Source: Anaerovorax sp. IOR16 (GTDB taxonomy: Bacteria > Bacillota > Clostridia > Peptostreptococcales > Anaerovoracaceae). From it: a stretch of DNA of 64,000 bases. The notes beneath the pieces were generated by a model that made no database searches, had not been told where the DNA came from, and worked only from the letters and a program-made list of their open reading frames with translations. The position numbers and the translations under genes are program-made. The stretch spans positions 186,001 to 250,000 of the forward strand of contig NZ_JADQTL010000008.1 in NCBI RefSeq assembly GCF_017168145.1, written 5' to 3'. Numbering within the stretch: the stretch's first letter is position 1; every line of letters starts with the position of its first letter. Shown here piece after piece: positions 45,792-54,866 of the stretch.

Positions 45792-46460
45792 TTACTCCTG
45801 TTCAATTTTAAAACAATATACAAATCCATTATCTTTTGATTTTTTGCCATCGGTCAATGACTTATCATGAAAGGTACTATATCTTTGAAACCCATATCTC
45901 TCGTAGAATGTGTATGTGCAGCTAAGCTCCGTCCACAAGAAAATACTTTTCATCTGATTTACCTTGCAAAATTCCACATAGTCATTCATGAGCTGGTAAC
46001 CATATTTCTTGCCACGCAATTCCTTGCTTACAATAAATAGATTAACCTCACCATCAAATAAATCTGATTGTTCTTCGCCCAAGCAATCCACTCGCCTATG
46101 TGTAGCAGCAATTTGACGTGCTACTTTTCGATTTCCGAATTTTCCCAAACCCCAAAGGCTAAGCTGATACATACTGGTAAACAACGAAGATACTTTACAT
46201 TTCATATTCTCAATTATGCCATTATTCTCAATACTACCAAACAGCAATCCGCACACCTCGTCATTTTCATTGACGATTATTTCTCGATGAATACTATAAT
46301 CCAAACATTCCTTTACATAAGTGATATAAATATCCAAATTATCTTTTACACCAACAAATCCAGAATGAAAATCCCATGTATTAAGGACTAATTTTGCACA
46401 TGATTTTAAATATTTTTTACTGTATTTTTTGATTTCGTACGAGATCTCACTCACCTCCAA
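45792..46460 (-). CDS. GNAT-family N-acetyltransferase
   Basis: A 222-residue acetyltransferase. The GNAT core is in its C-terminal half: VNLFIVSKELRGKKYGYQLMNDYVEFC (acetyl-CoA binding loop) and YTFYERYGFQRYSTFHD. The N-terminal half is an extra domain. The substrate cannot be told from sequence; drug or metabolite acetylation is plausible because a TetR repressor gene overlaps its start by 14 bases. Confidence 0.82.
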   Translation of the reverse strand: MEVSEISYEIKKYSKKYLKSCAKLVLNTWDFHSGFVGVKDNLDIYITYVKECLDYSIHREIIVNENDEVCGLLFGSIENNGIIENMKCKVSSLFTSMYQLSLWGLGKFGNRKVARQIAATHRRVDCLGEEQSDLFDGEVNLFIVSKELRGKKYGYQLMNDYVEFCKVNQMKSIFLWTELSCTYTFYERYGFQRYSTFHDKSLTDGKKSKDNGFVYCFKIEQE

Positions 46461-47034
46461 GTACTTTCATGATTGCCATAGCCCAAACCTCTTTGCAATC
46501 AATCTGATAATGATAAAGCAATGCATCATCAATTCCTGTCTGCACGATAAATAGGTAATCTGCAAAGCTTAGGCTGTTTGTTTCCTGCGGTACTGCATCA
46601 ATTGATTTTCCATATTCTATAATGCTACGCCATTTTTCTTTTTCTGCAAGAATATAACTATCCACATATTCTCGCAAGGCTGGAATTCTGTTTGTTTGTA
46701 TATCTATTTCAGCAAATACTTTTCTTGCTGTAACATTGGTTTCAAATGCATCAACAAGGGAATATCCCTCATTCAAAAGATATTCACGAAATTCATTTTG
46801 TGTTTCGATTTTGTGAAGGGATTGTTCCACATTATCATGTACATAAAGATTTTTTACAAGCTCCACCAATATTTCTTCTTTAAATCTAAAATAATAGTAA
46901 ACGGATGCCTTTTTTATCCCGATGGCGTCTGCCAGTTGCCCAATGGAGGTTTTATCATATCCCTGCTTAGCAAGCGATTCATACATAGCTCTGAGCAATT
47001 TTTCTTTTGTTGACATTTCTTTCATATTATCCAC
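46447..47034 (-). CDS. TetR/AcrR-family repressor
   Basis: A 195-residue repressor with a TetR helix-turn-helix in the first 50 residues (LAKQGYDKTSIGQLADAIGIKKASVYYYFRFKEEILVELV) and a ligand-binding helical C-terminal domain. It is first in the cassette operon and likely represses itself, the GNAT gene and the ybjQ gene. Its promoter overlaps a CTACC/GGTAG dyad. Confidence 0.9.
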   Translation of the reverse strand: MDNMKEMSTKEKLLRAMYESLAKQGYDKTSIGQLADAIGIKKASVYYYFRFKEEILVELVKNLYVHDNVEQSLHKIETQNEFREYLLNEGYSLVDAFETNVTARKVFAEIDIQTNRIPALREYVDSYILAEKEKWRSIIEYGKSIDAVPQETNSLSFADYLFIVQTGIDDALLYHYQIDCKEVWAMAIMKVLGGE

Positions 47035-47079
47035 CTACCTATCGTATGGTAGAATAGCATATTTAGATTAGCTTGTCAA
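47034..47079 (-). promoter_or_regulatory. tetR promoter and operator
   Basis: Minus strand TTGACA (47074-47079), a 17-bp spacer and TATTCT (47051-47056). A dyad with arms CTACC and GGTAG lies at about 47034-47052, between the -10 box and the gene, where a TetR dimer would block transcription. Confidence 0.7.
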
Positions 47080-47103
47080 ATGCAAAAAACAAAATTTTGA
47101 TTA

Positions 47104-47142
47104 CTATATTCCTAATATAGTCCAGAGCATCCTTGCAAAAGG
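47104..47142. repeat. 39-bp direct repeat between the two cargo cassettes
   Basis: The second copy of the 45396-45434 repeat. Its minus strand reads LWTILGI and stop. A small inverted repeat, CATCC...GGATG, is conserved in position but not in sequence. It separates the TetR cassette from the AraC/MATE cassette. Confidence 0.7.
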
Positions 47143-47184
47143 ATGGTCAATCAATCCCTTTTGCTGTTGTTCATATTTGGTTAC

Positions 47185-47213
47185 TTGAAGATGTTACTTT
47201 GCTATGATAAAAT
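47185..47213 (+). promoter_or_regulatory. probable promoter of the AraC-type regulator
   Basis: TTGAAG (47185-47190), a 17-bp spacer and TAAAAT (47208-47213), about 78 bp before the gene start. Confidence 0.45.
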
Positions 47214-47290
47214 CATACTGCAAATATCTATTAACCAAGCCCTCTTAGGCTTATTACTATCTATTGAGATAAAGACAGGAGTGAGAAGTC

Positions 47291-48124
47291 ATAATAACCA
47301 ACGAATCTATCAATCGTGCAATAGACTACATCTTAAATAACATAAGCGAAGACCTATCGGTTGATGAGGTTGCTTCTCATTGCAACTTTTCTAAATATTA
47401 TTTTTCCAGATTATTTAAGGCAGAAACTGGTGAAAGCATCTATGAGTTTATTAAACGTCTGAAACTGGAGCAAAGTGCTTTTCGCCTAAAGGTTGAAAAA
47501 AATAAAAACATCACTGATATTGGCTGGAAATATGGTTACAGTTCATCAAATTACAGCTCCGCTTTCAAGCAGTATCATGACCTATCTCCTATTGAATTTC
47601 GTCGAAGCATTGTACAGAAATCCTTATCAAACCCTATGTTTTGCGTTGCTAATATCAGTTTAGAGTCATTTGAAGAATGTAACAAAAAAATCTCTATAAA
47701 TACTCTTGAGGATTGCAGGGTAATCTATGAGCGATATAAGGGAAGTTATCGGGATTTATCGACCCATTGGTGCAACTTCCAAGAAAAGTATCAGCAATAC
47801 ATCGCCAATGAAACATTGCTGATTGAGCGCACCTATGATGACCCTTCTATTACCCATATTGATGAGTGTTTGTATGATCTGTGCATCACTGCACCGCAAG
47901 ACTATGCCCTTGAAAACACCTATACACTAATAGGTGGCAAGTTCGCTGTCTATCACTTTAAGGGGACAGTGGATCAGATCTATACCGCTTATCAAAGCAT
48001 CTTTAATGTATGGCTACCGAAAAGCAGTTTTGAAATTGACGACCGATACGGCTTTGATATTTACAGAAGAATTGATTGCAATACCATGTATATGGAAATT
48101 GATTTTTTTATCCCTATTCAATAG
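47291..48124 (+). CDS. AraC-family regulator with GyrI-like domain, ATA start
   Basis: A 277-residue regulator. Residues 1-110 are an AraC DNA-binding domain (INRAIDYILNNISEDLSVDEVASHCNFSKYYFSRLFKAETGE; ITDIGWKYGYSSSNYSSAFKQYHDLSPIEFRR) and the rest is a GyrI-like effector domain. The first ATG in frame is at 47636, inside the protein, so the normal start has to be upstream. A TGA closes the frame at 47279-47287, and the only plausible start after AGGAGTG is ATA at 47291 (or the next ATA). The gene lies before a MATE exporter gene and probably controls it. Confidence 0.85.
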   Translation: MITNESINRAIDYILNNISEDLSVDEVASHCNFSKYYFSRLFKAETGESIYEFIKRLKLEQSAFRLKVEKNKNITDIGWKYGYSSSNYSSAFKQYHDLSPIEFRRSIVQKSLSNPMFCVANISLESFEECNKKISINTLEDCRVIYERYKGSYRDLSTHWCNFQEKYQQYIANETLLIERTYDDPSITHIDECLYDLCITAPQDYALENTYTLIGGKFAVYHFKGTVDQIYTAYQSIFNVWLPKSSFEIDDRYGFDIYRRIDCNTMYMEIDFFIPIQ

Positions 48125-48199
48125 AGCACAAATACAGAAGTTTATTTTTGCTTCCTCTGCTATCCTTAGGTTGTGAACAAAGGATTGGAGGAAATGAAT

Positions 48200-49537
48200 A
48201 TGAATTTAGAAAACATCAAGAATAACAAAGTAAAAACCATTCTACAATTCTCGATTCCATCGATTATTGCTATGGTACTAACCTCTCTGATTACTGTAGT
48301 AGATGGCTTTTTCATCGGAAACTATGTGGGTTCAGAGGGACTTGCTGCGGTAAACTTAGGTTTACCGATTATTTATTTGTACCTTGCAGTAGGATTAATG
48401 GTTTCAGTCGGTGGTGTGGCAATCGCAGGAATTGCACTGGGCGGAAAAGACACCAAAAAATGCAACAGCGTCTTTAATCAAACAATGTTCACCTCAACAC
48501 TTGCAACAATTTTGCTGAGTGTGATTGTCTGGTTCTGCCTTGACCCAATGCTTTATCTTTTACATGCCGATGGGCAGGTATCAGGATTTTTCAAAGACTA
48601 TTATGGCATTCTGCTGTTAGAGCTTCCCGTTATGGTGATAAACGCATCCTTTGGTATGTTTATCCGAGGAGAAGGAAAACCGCAATATTTTATGCAGGTT
48701 AATATTTTGAACGTACTACTCAACATCTTGTTAGACTATTTATTTGTTCGCTGGATGGGGTTTGGCGTGAAAGGCATTGCAGCAGCATCACTTCTTTCAG
48801 CTATTGTTACATTTCTATGCATACTTTACTTCTTTATTAAAAAGTCATGTGTGTATAAACTCCATAAATTTACTTTTTCAAAGGATGTGCTTAAAAATAC
48901 ACTTCTTAATGGCAGTTCAGAGTTTATCGGAGAAATGTCCCTTAGTATTTCGATGTTTGCTTATAACTTTGTGATACTAAAGTATATCGGCGTTGATGGT
49001 GTTACTGCATTTACTATCGTAGGCTATGTGGCGTATATCTTTAGCATGGTGCTGATTGGTTTTGGGCAAGGAGCCAGTCCTCTGATTAGCTTCACTTATG
49101 GTGCCAAGGAATATCCTCTGTCAAAGAACCTGCGTAAAATCACCAACACAATGGTGTTGATTGCAGGAGTGTTGGTCTTTTTACTGGTATTGGTTGGGGA
49201 TGATTGGTACAGTGGTCTATTCATAAAGAATGATTTGGTGCAACAGATGGTACATTCCGGTGTAGCGATTTTTGCTATTTCGTTTCTCTTTTCAGGAATC
49301 AATACAATCACTTCTTTTTACTTTACCTCTATAGGTAGGGCAAAAGAGTCTGCTATTATTTCTTCAGCACGAGGATTAGTTGTTCTACTCATTTGCATTT
49401 TCACACTTCCAGCATTTCTGGGGATGATGGGTGTATGGCTGGTTGCCCCAACTACAGAAACAGTAACACTATTTTTGACATTGTTCTTTATCGGAAAAGA
49501 AACTACTAAGAAATCTCACGGATTTGCCACAGAATAA
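48200..49537 (+). CDS. MATE-family multidrug efflux transporter
   Basis: About 445 residues with some twelve membrane helices in two similar halves. Typical MATE segments are FSIPSIIAMVLTSLITVVDGFFIG at the start, GEGKPQYFMQVNILNVLLNILLDYLFV in the middle and GFGQGASPLISFTYGA in the second half. It would export cationic drugs with sodium or protons. The ATG at 48200 has GGAGG eight bases upstream; the longer frame starts at GTG 48173. It forms a cassette with the AraC-type gene and ends at a strong terminator. Confidence 0.92.
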   Translation: MNLENIKNNKVKTILQFSIPSIIAMVLTSLITVVDGFFIGNYVGSEGLAAVNLGLPIIYLYLAVGLMVSVGGVAIAGIALGGKDTKKCNSVFNQTMFTSTLATILLSVIVWFCLDPMLYLLHADGQVSGFFKDYYGILLLELPVMVINASFGMFIRGEGKPQYFMQVNILNVLLNILLDYLFVRWMGFGVKGIAAASLLSAIVTFLCILYFFIKKSCVYKLHKFTFSKDVLKNTLLNGSSEFIGEMSLSISMFAYNFVILKYIGVDGVTAFTIVGYVAYIFSMVLIGFGQGASPLISFTYGAKEYPLSKNLRKITNTMVLIAGVLVFLLVLVGDDWYSGLFIKNDLVQQMVHSGVAIFAISFLFSGINTITSFYFTSIGRAKESAIISSARGLVVLLICIFTLPAFLGMMGVWLVAPTTETVTLFLTLFFIGKETTKKSHGFATE

Positions 49538-49554
49538 CTGGCATCTTATGAGAC

Positions 49555-49591
49555 GATAGCCACTACACTTTAATCTTGTGTAGTGGCTATC
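49555..49591 (+). terminator. terminator of the MATE gene
   Basis: A perfect 14-bp stem GATAGCCACTACAC/GTGTAGTGGCTATC with a 9-base loop, followed by TCTTT. Confidence 0.88.
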
Positions 49592-49598
49592 TCTTTAC

Positions 49599-49705
49599 CT
49601 ATAATCCGAGAATAGTCCAAATATATAGCGGTGCTGTTAAGGTGAACACCAAACATGAAAAAAGGATTGCCGGTGCCGCCCACTCAAATTGACCATGTTT
49701 CCGAT
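49599..49705 (-). CDS. DUF3852-type membrane protein, exon 2
   Basis: The last 35 codons (RKHGQFEWAAPAILFSCLVF, then TLTAPLYIWTILGL and TAG) of a small conjugation membrane protein. It is cut off from its first exon by the second group II intron. Splicing of 52231 to 49705 restores a TAT codon and gives a continuous frame with the second membrane helix. The 3' end of this gene has been copied at 45396 and 47104. Confidence 0.82.
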
Positions 49706-49766
49706 GTAGGCTAAGTACCCAACGCCTTGCCGTATTACTACGGTAGGTTTTCAAGCACTCGCCCCC

Positions 49767-49800
49767 GAACCGTACTTACACCTCTCGATGTATACGGCTC
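49767..49800 (-). ncRNA. group II intron domain V (second intron)
   Basis: The classical 34-nt hairpin on the minus strand from GAGCCGTATACATC through GAGAGGTGTAAGTACGGTTC, close to the standard consensus. Confidence 0.92.
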
Positions 49801-49808
49801 TCCATTTG

Positions 49809-51626
49809 TTAATTCAATCTGCCTAAATGCAAGTCAGAATGGCATTGTCTGCACAACGCTATTGTTTTTCTGTTTCTTGCAATCATAAAAGTTTCCAATC
49901 GACTTTTACCTTTTAAATCCTTTAATTTACGAACGTGATGTATTTCAATCATTTCATTTTCATTACCGCAATATTCGCATTTGCCAGCTTCAAGCCTTTG
50001 TTTTAAGCTTGTTTTTGCTGTATACATAATGGTTTTTGGAATAATGTCCACATTTTGCGAATATTTCAACTTCTTCCGTGAAAATCCCTCATTGTAAAAC
50101 AGACGTGTTTTTGTATTGCCTTTCTTGTCTTTGTATCGTATTCCAAAGCCTTTGTCTATACGCAATTTCTGCGTAATTTTTCGTACAGAAGTCCTGTACT
50201 TGGTAGCAAATGTTTTGAACATACTATACTGCATAATGTAACCGAACGAACTTACGATTGATGAATTGTTTGCTAAGCTGTAAAAATTTCTAAACCCACG
50301 GATTTCACTGTTGTATTGCTCTAAGATTTCAAGGTCATCATTATCTTTAAGGTAGTACCTTGACTTGGGTTTAAAATTTTCTTTTCCGTATACAGTAGTT
50401 TCAATGCTCATAGCCTTGTATTCAAACAGTTTATCTCTGATAGTTTGCATAGATACCGATAGGCAAACTGAGCCATTCAAATATCGGCTTTTAACTCCGT
50501 TTTTGTTTGTTGTAACGGCATTTGTTTTTCTTACATAAATTTCATATCCTAAAAATTTTGCTCTATCAGAGGAGTTTGTTATCAGCGTTTTTTCTTCCGA
50601 CAGCTGTAATTTCAAGCTATTTTGAAGATACTCCGCTATCTTGCTTTTAAGACTTTTTGCATCTTCTTTACTGCCCACAATTCCAATAATAAAGTCATCT
50701 GCATATCGAATATATTGCAAACGCTTAAAATCATTGTCCATTGGGTCACTATATGGTGTTTGATATTTTTCTCTTTGGATTTCTGTTATTTTCTGCAAAA
50801 TCGCTTTTCGTTCGTTCTCGTCTGTTGTTACGCTGAGTTTTCTTCTAAGCCTTTGTAAATGACTTTCAAATTTAATTGCTTGCGATAATGGTTTTCTGCC
50901 TTTTCCTTTGTCAAATTCAGATTTTAGTTCTTGCATATATTTATCAAATCCATCAAGATAGATATTGGCGAATATTGGACTAATAATGCCACCTTGCGGT
51001 GTCCCTGAATAGCTATTGTGATATTGCCATTCCTCTAAATATCCTGCTCTTAAAAACTTATTTATCAAACGCAAAAACTTTTCATCTTTAATTCTTTTTG
51101 ACAAAATACCAATCATTATTTTGTGGTCGATATTATCGAAAAAACCTTTAATATCTCCCTCGATAAACCATTTTACTCCAGAGAATGATTTTTGTATGCT
51201 ATCTAAAGCTGTATGGCAACTTTTCTTTGGTCTAAAACCGTGAGAGGATTTTTCAAAATATCCCTCATAAATTGCCTGTAACATCATTCTTATAATTTCC
51301 TGTATTAGCTTATCGTCAAATGACGGTATGCCAAGGGGTCTCATTTTTCCATTTTTCTTTGGAATATATGTCCTCCTTGACGGATTAGGTTGATATCTTT
51401 CGGATTTTAGGCTTTCAATGAGTTTATCAATTCTTTTCAAACTCATTGCGTCAATTGTTTTGCCGTCTGTTCCTTTTGTCATATTACCCTCATTTGCATA
51501 TATATTTTGGTATGCAAGCAAGTAAAAATCACGATTATATAGATTTCTGTACAATCGTTCATAAATGTATGACTTGTCGGAACTGTGTTGTTGCAGACTG
51601 CTTAACACATTGATTGGATTTCTCAT
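49809..51626 (-). CDS. ltrA: group II intron reverse transcriptase/maturase with HNH endonuclease
   Basis: A 605-residue protein. The reverse transcriptase blocks include YIPKKNGKMRPLGIPSFDDK, GFRPKKSCHTALDS, GTPQGGIISPIFANIY and the YADD active site. The maturase domain and a C-terminal HNH nuclease follow (CEYCGNENEMIEIHHVRKLKDL, CRQCHSDLHLG). It has an extra charged insertion of about 70 residues between blocks (about 240-310). It is intact and presumably supports splicing of this intron. Confidence 0.92.
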   Translation of the reverse strand: MRNPINVLSSLQQHSSDKSYIYERLYRNLYNRDFYLLAYQNIYANEGNMTKGTDGKTIDAMSLKRIDKLIESLKSERYQPNPSRRTYIPKKNGKMRPLGIPSFDDKLIQEIIRMMLQAIYEGYFEKSSHGFRPKKSCHTALDSIQKSFSGVKWFIEGDIKGFFDNIDHKIMIGILSKRIKDEKFLRLINKFLRAGYLEEWQYHNSYSGTPQGGIISPIFANIYLDGFDKYMQELKSEFDKGKGRKPLSQAIKFESHLQRLRRKLSVTTDENERKAILQKITEIQREKYQTPYSDPMDNDFKRLQYIRYADDFIIGIVGSKEDAKSLKSKIAEYLQNSLKLQLSEEKTLITNSSDRAKFLGYEIYVRKTNAVTTNKNGVKSRYLNGSVCLSVSMQTIRDKLFEYKAMSIETTVYGKENFKPKSRYYLKDNDDLEILEQYNSEIRGFRNFYSLANNSSIVSSFGYIMQYSMFKTFATKYRTSVRKITQKLRIDKGFGIRYKDKKGNTKTRLFYNEGFSRKKLKYSQNVDIIPKTIMYTAKTSLKQRLEAGKCEYCGNENEMIEIHHVRKLKDLKGKSRLETFMIARNRKTIALCRQCHSDLHLGRLN

Positions 51627-52230
51627 AATGTATCACACATTATCCTTTCTTTTAATGTTAAGATAACAAACTGCCACCCTTCGCCACGTGCAAGGCTTTC
51701 CCTTGCTCAAACTACTACGGTGGCTCCGTTGCCATACCGAATATTCAGTGTCATCTTTCTTGCTTTTTACACTTGAAATTTATCACCCAAAGGCATTACA
51801 CATAGCCAAGTTATTGGCATTTCGGGTTAGGCAATCCCCATTTAACTAACTAATAATAGCGTGAATGATTGTCGGATACCGTTTTCGTCCTTTAATGTTT
51901 ATCCATTTTGGTTGCATATAGCTTTGGCTGTATCTACTCGACTAACATAGTACAGATATGCAATAAAACACCTATAGTTATCTTGTGTTTTAGCTCTTAC
52001 ATAAGCCCATCAGACTGCGGTTCAAGTAGTTTAACTTTTATCCTCATGTCACTCTTTTCATCTTGCCATTCAGTCGTGAGATGATAACTTCTCAACTTAT
52101 GACGTTACCGACGTGCTATGTTCCTCGTTATTGGTTTCCCTCACGAGTAAGTCGGTTGATGACGGACATTAAAGCACAAGTCCGTTAGGTTGCTAAACCT
52201 ACAATTATTAGAGAGCCTTTATGGGCGCAC

Positions 52231-52465
52231 AATCAAAATAAGCAAGACCTAATTTGGCAAAGAAAAATACCGCAAGAATTAAATCAATGGCTGGGAAAAC
52301 CACCTTATTGACTACCGTTTTAATCTGACTTGATGCATCTTTCCATGTGCCTTCAATGGCTCCAGCTACATCACCAGTTCTGGCTGCAAAAACAGTAGTG
52401 CTAAATAACAGACACATAAGCAATGCTGCTATGAGAATGAATGCAATTTTCTTGTGTTTATTCAT
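52231..52465 (-). CDS. DUF3852-type membrane protein, exon 1
   Basis: The first 78 codons: a signal peptide (KIAFILIAALLMCLLFSTTVFAA), then TGDVAGAIEGTWKDASSQ and the first membrane helix ending KLGLAYFD. The protein is a small VirB2-like or channel-associated component in clostridial elements, with exon 2 at 49599-49705; the spliced product has 113 residues. The start is the ATG at 52465, with GGAAGG upstream. Confidence 0.82.
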
Positions 52466-52487
52466 ATATTTATCCACCTTCCTTTTC

Positions 52488-54176
52488 TTATGGTTTTAAT
52501 GGTGCAACGTGCCAGTCATCCCAAAGTGAGCCACGAATTACTAAACTATCGCTTAGATTTTTAGACATCATTCCTACGGGGGTCCAGCTGTCTATCGCCC
52601 AAGTATTCACTTCATACTTTCCGTTTGGCATCCAAATTGGTGTAAAGTGAGTTCGGTTTTTATAGGTAGAATACTTATTTTTTTGAAACTCAAAACGAGA
52701 ATTACTTCCATTCTGAACTTGTTCCAATAACCGCCAATAGGTGTTGTAATTAAATTCCGGAAAGTAGCTTACCGCATTTTGTGGGTTGGTCACTGCCGAG
52801 AATTGATTACTGCTTACCGATGCAAATACTTGTTGATTAACACCATATCCAGACTTCATTGTCCTACCATTTGCAGTTGGATTCTTACCGTCGCAAAGTA
52901 ACTTCATGTTTGCTGAAAAGACAGCATAATATTTGTTAAGATCAAACTCCCACCATCCGTGGTCGCACCAATATCCACTATTTTCACCTGTACTATGCCA
53001 TACCAAATATTCATGCCACCATGGATCCCAAACAGTCCATTCTGCCCTTGCTTTTTCTGCTTTTTGAGGAATGGGTGATAATGAAAAGTCATCATTTCTA
53101 TCATCAGCAACAGGGTTTGGTGGGGGATTTTTATCAAGGTCAACAATTTTGCAATGAATGGTGGTTTTATCTGTTCCTCCCGGACCTTTTACAGTTACAT
53201 CTATGTTCATATTCTGTTCTGTGTCGGGAGTAGTCCATTTTACCCATGCAAGCTGACTGTCACCTTCGGGATAATATATATTACCTACATTATAGGTTTT
53301 ACCATTAATATGAAAACTGACACGAGTCGGATTGTCGGGATCAGACTGCCCACCGCTGATCATAACGGAGGTAATTACCTCTGTGCTTACACGGTATTCA
53401 TAATCATACGTTGAAACAACAGGTGGTTCCGGTTGTTCCGTAAAACGTACGACCCCAAGTCCAAGCGATGATTTAATATCCGCATTGGTTGCCGCCTTTG
53501 TTGTACTGCCATTCCACGCAGGATATCCTAAGTCAGATACTTCCAAAAACATTGCAAGAGGTAGGTTTTTGTGAGATAAAGAAACCATTCGCTTTCGCAG
53601 CAATCCACTGACCTTTTCATCATACATGGCCGCCTCAGTTGCAGTGGTTGCAATCATACCTCCCTCAAACTTGTAATAGGCTATTGGTTCAAGCAATAGC
53701 TTATACTCTCCGCCAATTAGCACATCGTAATTCATGCCTGTTATTTCTGCAATTCTTTTAATTATATATTCTGAGCAGAAATATTTTTTAATGGCATCAA
53801 TATTACTTCTACCATTGGTACTGACTATTCTTGGTATTGCTTGTGCTGGGTTTTTATAACTATACCCTCCCTGTACGGGAGATAGCCCTCTACCATTGTT
53901 GTATTGTAGTTTGCTTATCTTTCCAAAATGATAAATCTCTGAGGGCGGTTTTTTATTTGTTAAATCAATGGGAGTTGTAACTACAGCGTGATCACTTGCT
54001 CTGACTGCTGTTACACGCACACCATCCATTCCTGGTGACCATACATTGTTACTTGTTCCGCTGCCCATTCCTCCACCTCCGCCATCAATATTTCCATCCC
54101 CAACAGCAAAAACAGATATGGAATAACAACAGACAATGATTAGAGAAATACATATTGTTGTTAATAGCTTTTTCAT
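52488..54176 (-). CDS. secreted ICE surface protein, unknown
   Basis: A 562-residue exported protein with a clear signal peptide (MKKLLTTICISLIIVCCYSI, then SVFA) and a glycine-rich stretch after it. The middle region is beta-rich (about 290-370, with DPDNPTRVSFHINGKTYNVG) and the C-terminal half is rich in Trp and Tyr (WDPWWHEYLVWHSTGEN). No cell wall anchor is seen. The start is the ATG at 54176, after AAAGGAG. It lies between the DUF3852-type gene and the pilus cluster. A role in mating contact or channel assembly is a guess. Confidence 0.75.
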   Translation of the reverse strand: MKKLLTTICISLIIVCCYSISVFAVGDGNIDGGGGGMGSGTSNNVWSPGMDGVRVTAVRASDHAVVTTPIDLTNKKPPSEIYHFGKISKLQYNNGRGLSPVQGGYSYKNPAQAIPRIVSTNGRSNIDAIKKYFCSEYIIKRIAEITGMNYDVLIGGEYKLLLEPIAYYKFEGGMIATTATEAAMYDEKVSGLLRKRMVSLSHKNLPLAMFLEVSDLGYPAWNGSTTKAATNADIKSSLGLGVVRFTEQPEPPVVSTYDYEYRVSTEVITSVMISGGQSDPDNPTRVSFHINGKTYNVGNIYYPEGDSQLAWVKWTTPDTEQNMNIDVTVKGPGGTDKTTIHCKIVDLDKNPPPNPVADDRNDDFSLSPIPQKAEKARAEWTVWDPWWHEYLVWHSTGENSGYWCDHGWWEFDLNKYYAVFSANMKLLCDGKNPTANGRTMKSGYGVNQQVFASVSSNQFSAVTNPQNAVSYFPEFNYNTYWRLLEQVQNGSNSRFEFQKNKYSTYKNRTHFTPIWMPNGKYEVNTWAIDSWTPVGMMSKNLSDSLVIRGSLWDDWHVAPLKP

Positions 54177-54238
54177 TAAGGCTCCTTTCCCCAAGAAAAA
54201 ATGCACTGCTTTTGCAGTGCACTAACCTTGACTATTTT

Positions 54239-54769
54239 TTATTGTCCCATATTTCCTACTTGCTTATTGATATCTCCGTCACCATCTACATACTCACCAT
54301 GATTTTCACCACCATTGGGTACATTATCGAATCCAGGTAACCCACCAGATGTTTTTTGCGTTGGTGCAGTTGGTTTTTCCACTTTATCATGTTCAACAGG
54401 CTTATCATCTACTGTTACCTTATCGCCATTTGGCTTTTTATTTGGATTTGTAAGCTGTTCTTCCGTATATGTAGGCTTTTCAGCATCTCTTTGAATTTTC
54501 TGTTCTGTACCTGTATCTACTGCTCCGTTATCCGTTTCCGTCTTCTGTGGAACGTCAACAGTCGGTACCTTAATTTCATCTTCTTTTTCTGAAGTATCGG
54601 GTGTTTTTGTCACCACATCTTGAACCTCACTGTTTTGAGAGGAAATATTGACATCCTTAACAGGAGGTTTCTGAAATCTTACTCCTATTATAACTATCAA
54701 CGCAATGCTTATTACTATACCGCCTGTTATGATGAGCCACTTTTTGGTTTTATCATTTATGTTTTTCAT
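54239..54769 (-). CDS. DUF6550-type membrane-anchored protein
   Basis: A 176-residue protein with one N-terminal membrane helix (WLIITGGIVISIALIVIIGV). A long, low-complexity outside part follows, rich in Asp, Lys, Pro and Thr and ending in GGLPGFDNVPNGGENHGEY. This matches the DUF6550 pattern known in these elements. The start is the ATG at 54769, with AGGAGG upstream. It may span the wall as part of the transfer or pilus machine. Confidence 0.75.
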   Translation of the reverse strand: MKNINDKTKKWLIITGGIVISIALIVIIGVRFQKPPVKDVNISSQNSEVQDVVTKTPDTSEKEDEIKVPTVDVPQKTETDNGAVDTGTEQKIQRDAEKPTYTEEQLTNPNKKPNGDKVTVDDKPVEHDKVEKPTAPTQKTSGGLPGFDNVPNGGENHGEYVDGDGDINKQVGNMGQ

Positions 54770-54866
54770 AAACCGATGCCTCCTTATATATAAATTCATC
54801 TATTAAGTCAAACCGTATCACAAGGTTTTTAAAAAGTCTACTAAATATTTAAGAGTTATCATAAAG

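Larger units (their letters stand above)
49706..52230 (-). mobile_element. group II intron inside the DUF3852-type gene
   Basis: A 2525-bp intron. The 5' end is GTGCGCCC at 52230 after exon TTTTGATT; the 3' end is AGCCTAC at 49706 (AY ending). About 600 bases of 5' ribozyme (51627-52230) precede the maturase gene. Domains V and VI (49706-49800) follow it. Excision restores the host gene frame (exons total a multiple of three). It differs from the first intron in its maturase sequence, so the two are separate arrivals and not copies. Confidence 0.9.

Noticed and set aside
47636-48124. A separate short gene beginning at the ATG at 47636
   Set aside because: The frame continues upstream through a complete AraC DNA-binding domain, so this ATG is internal.
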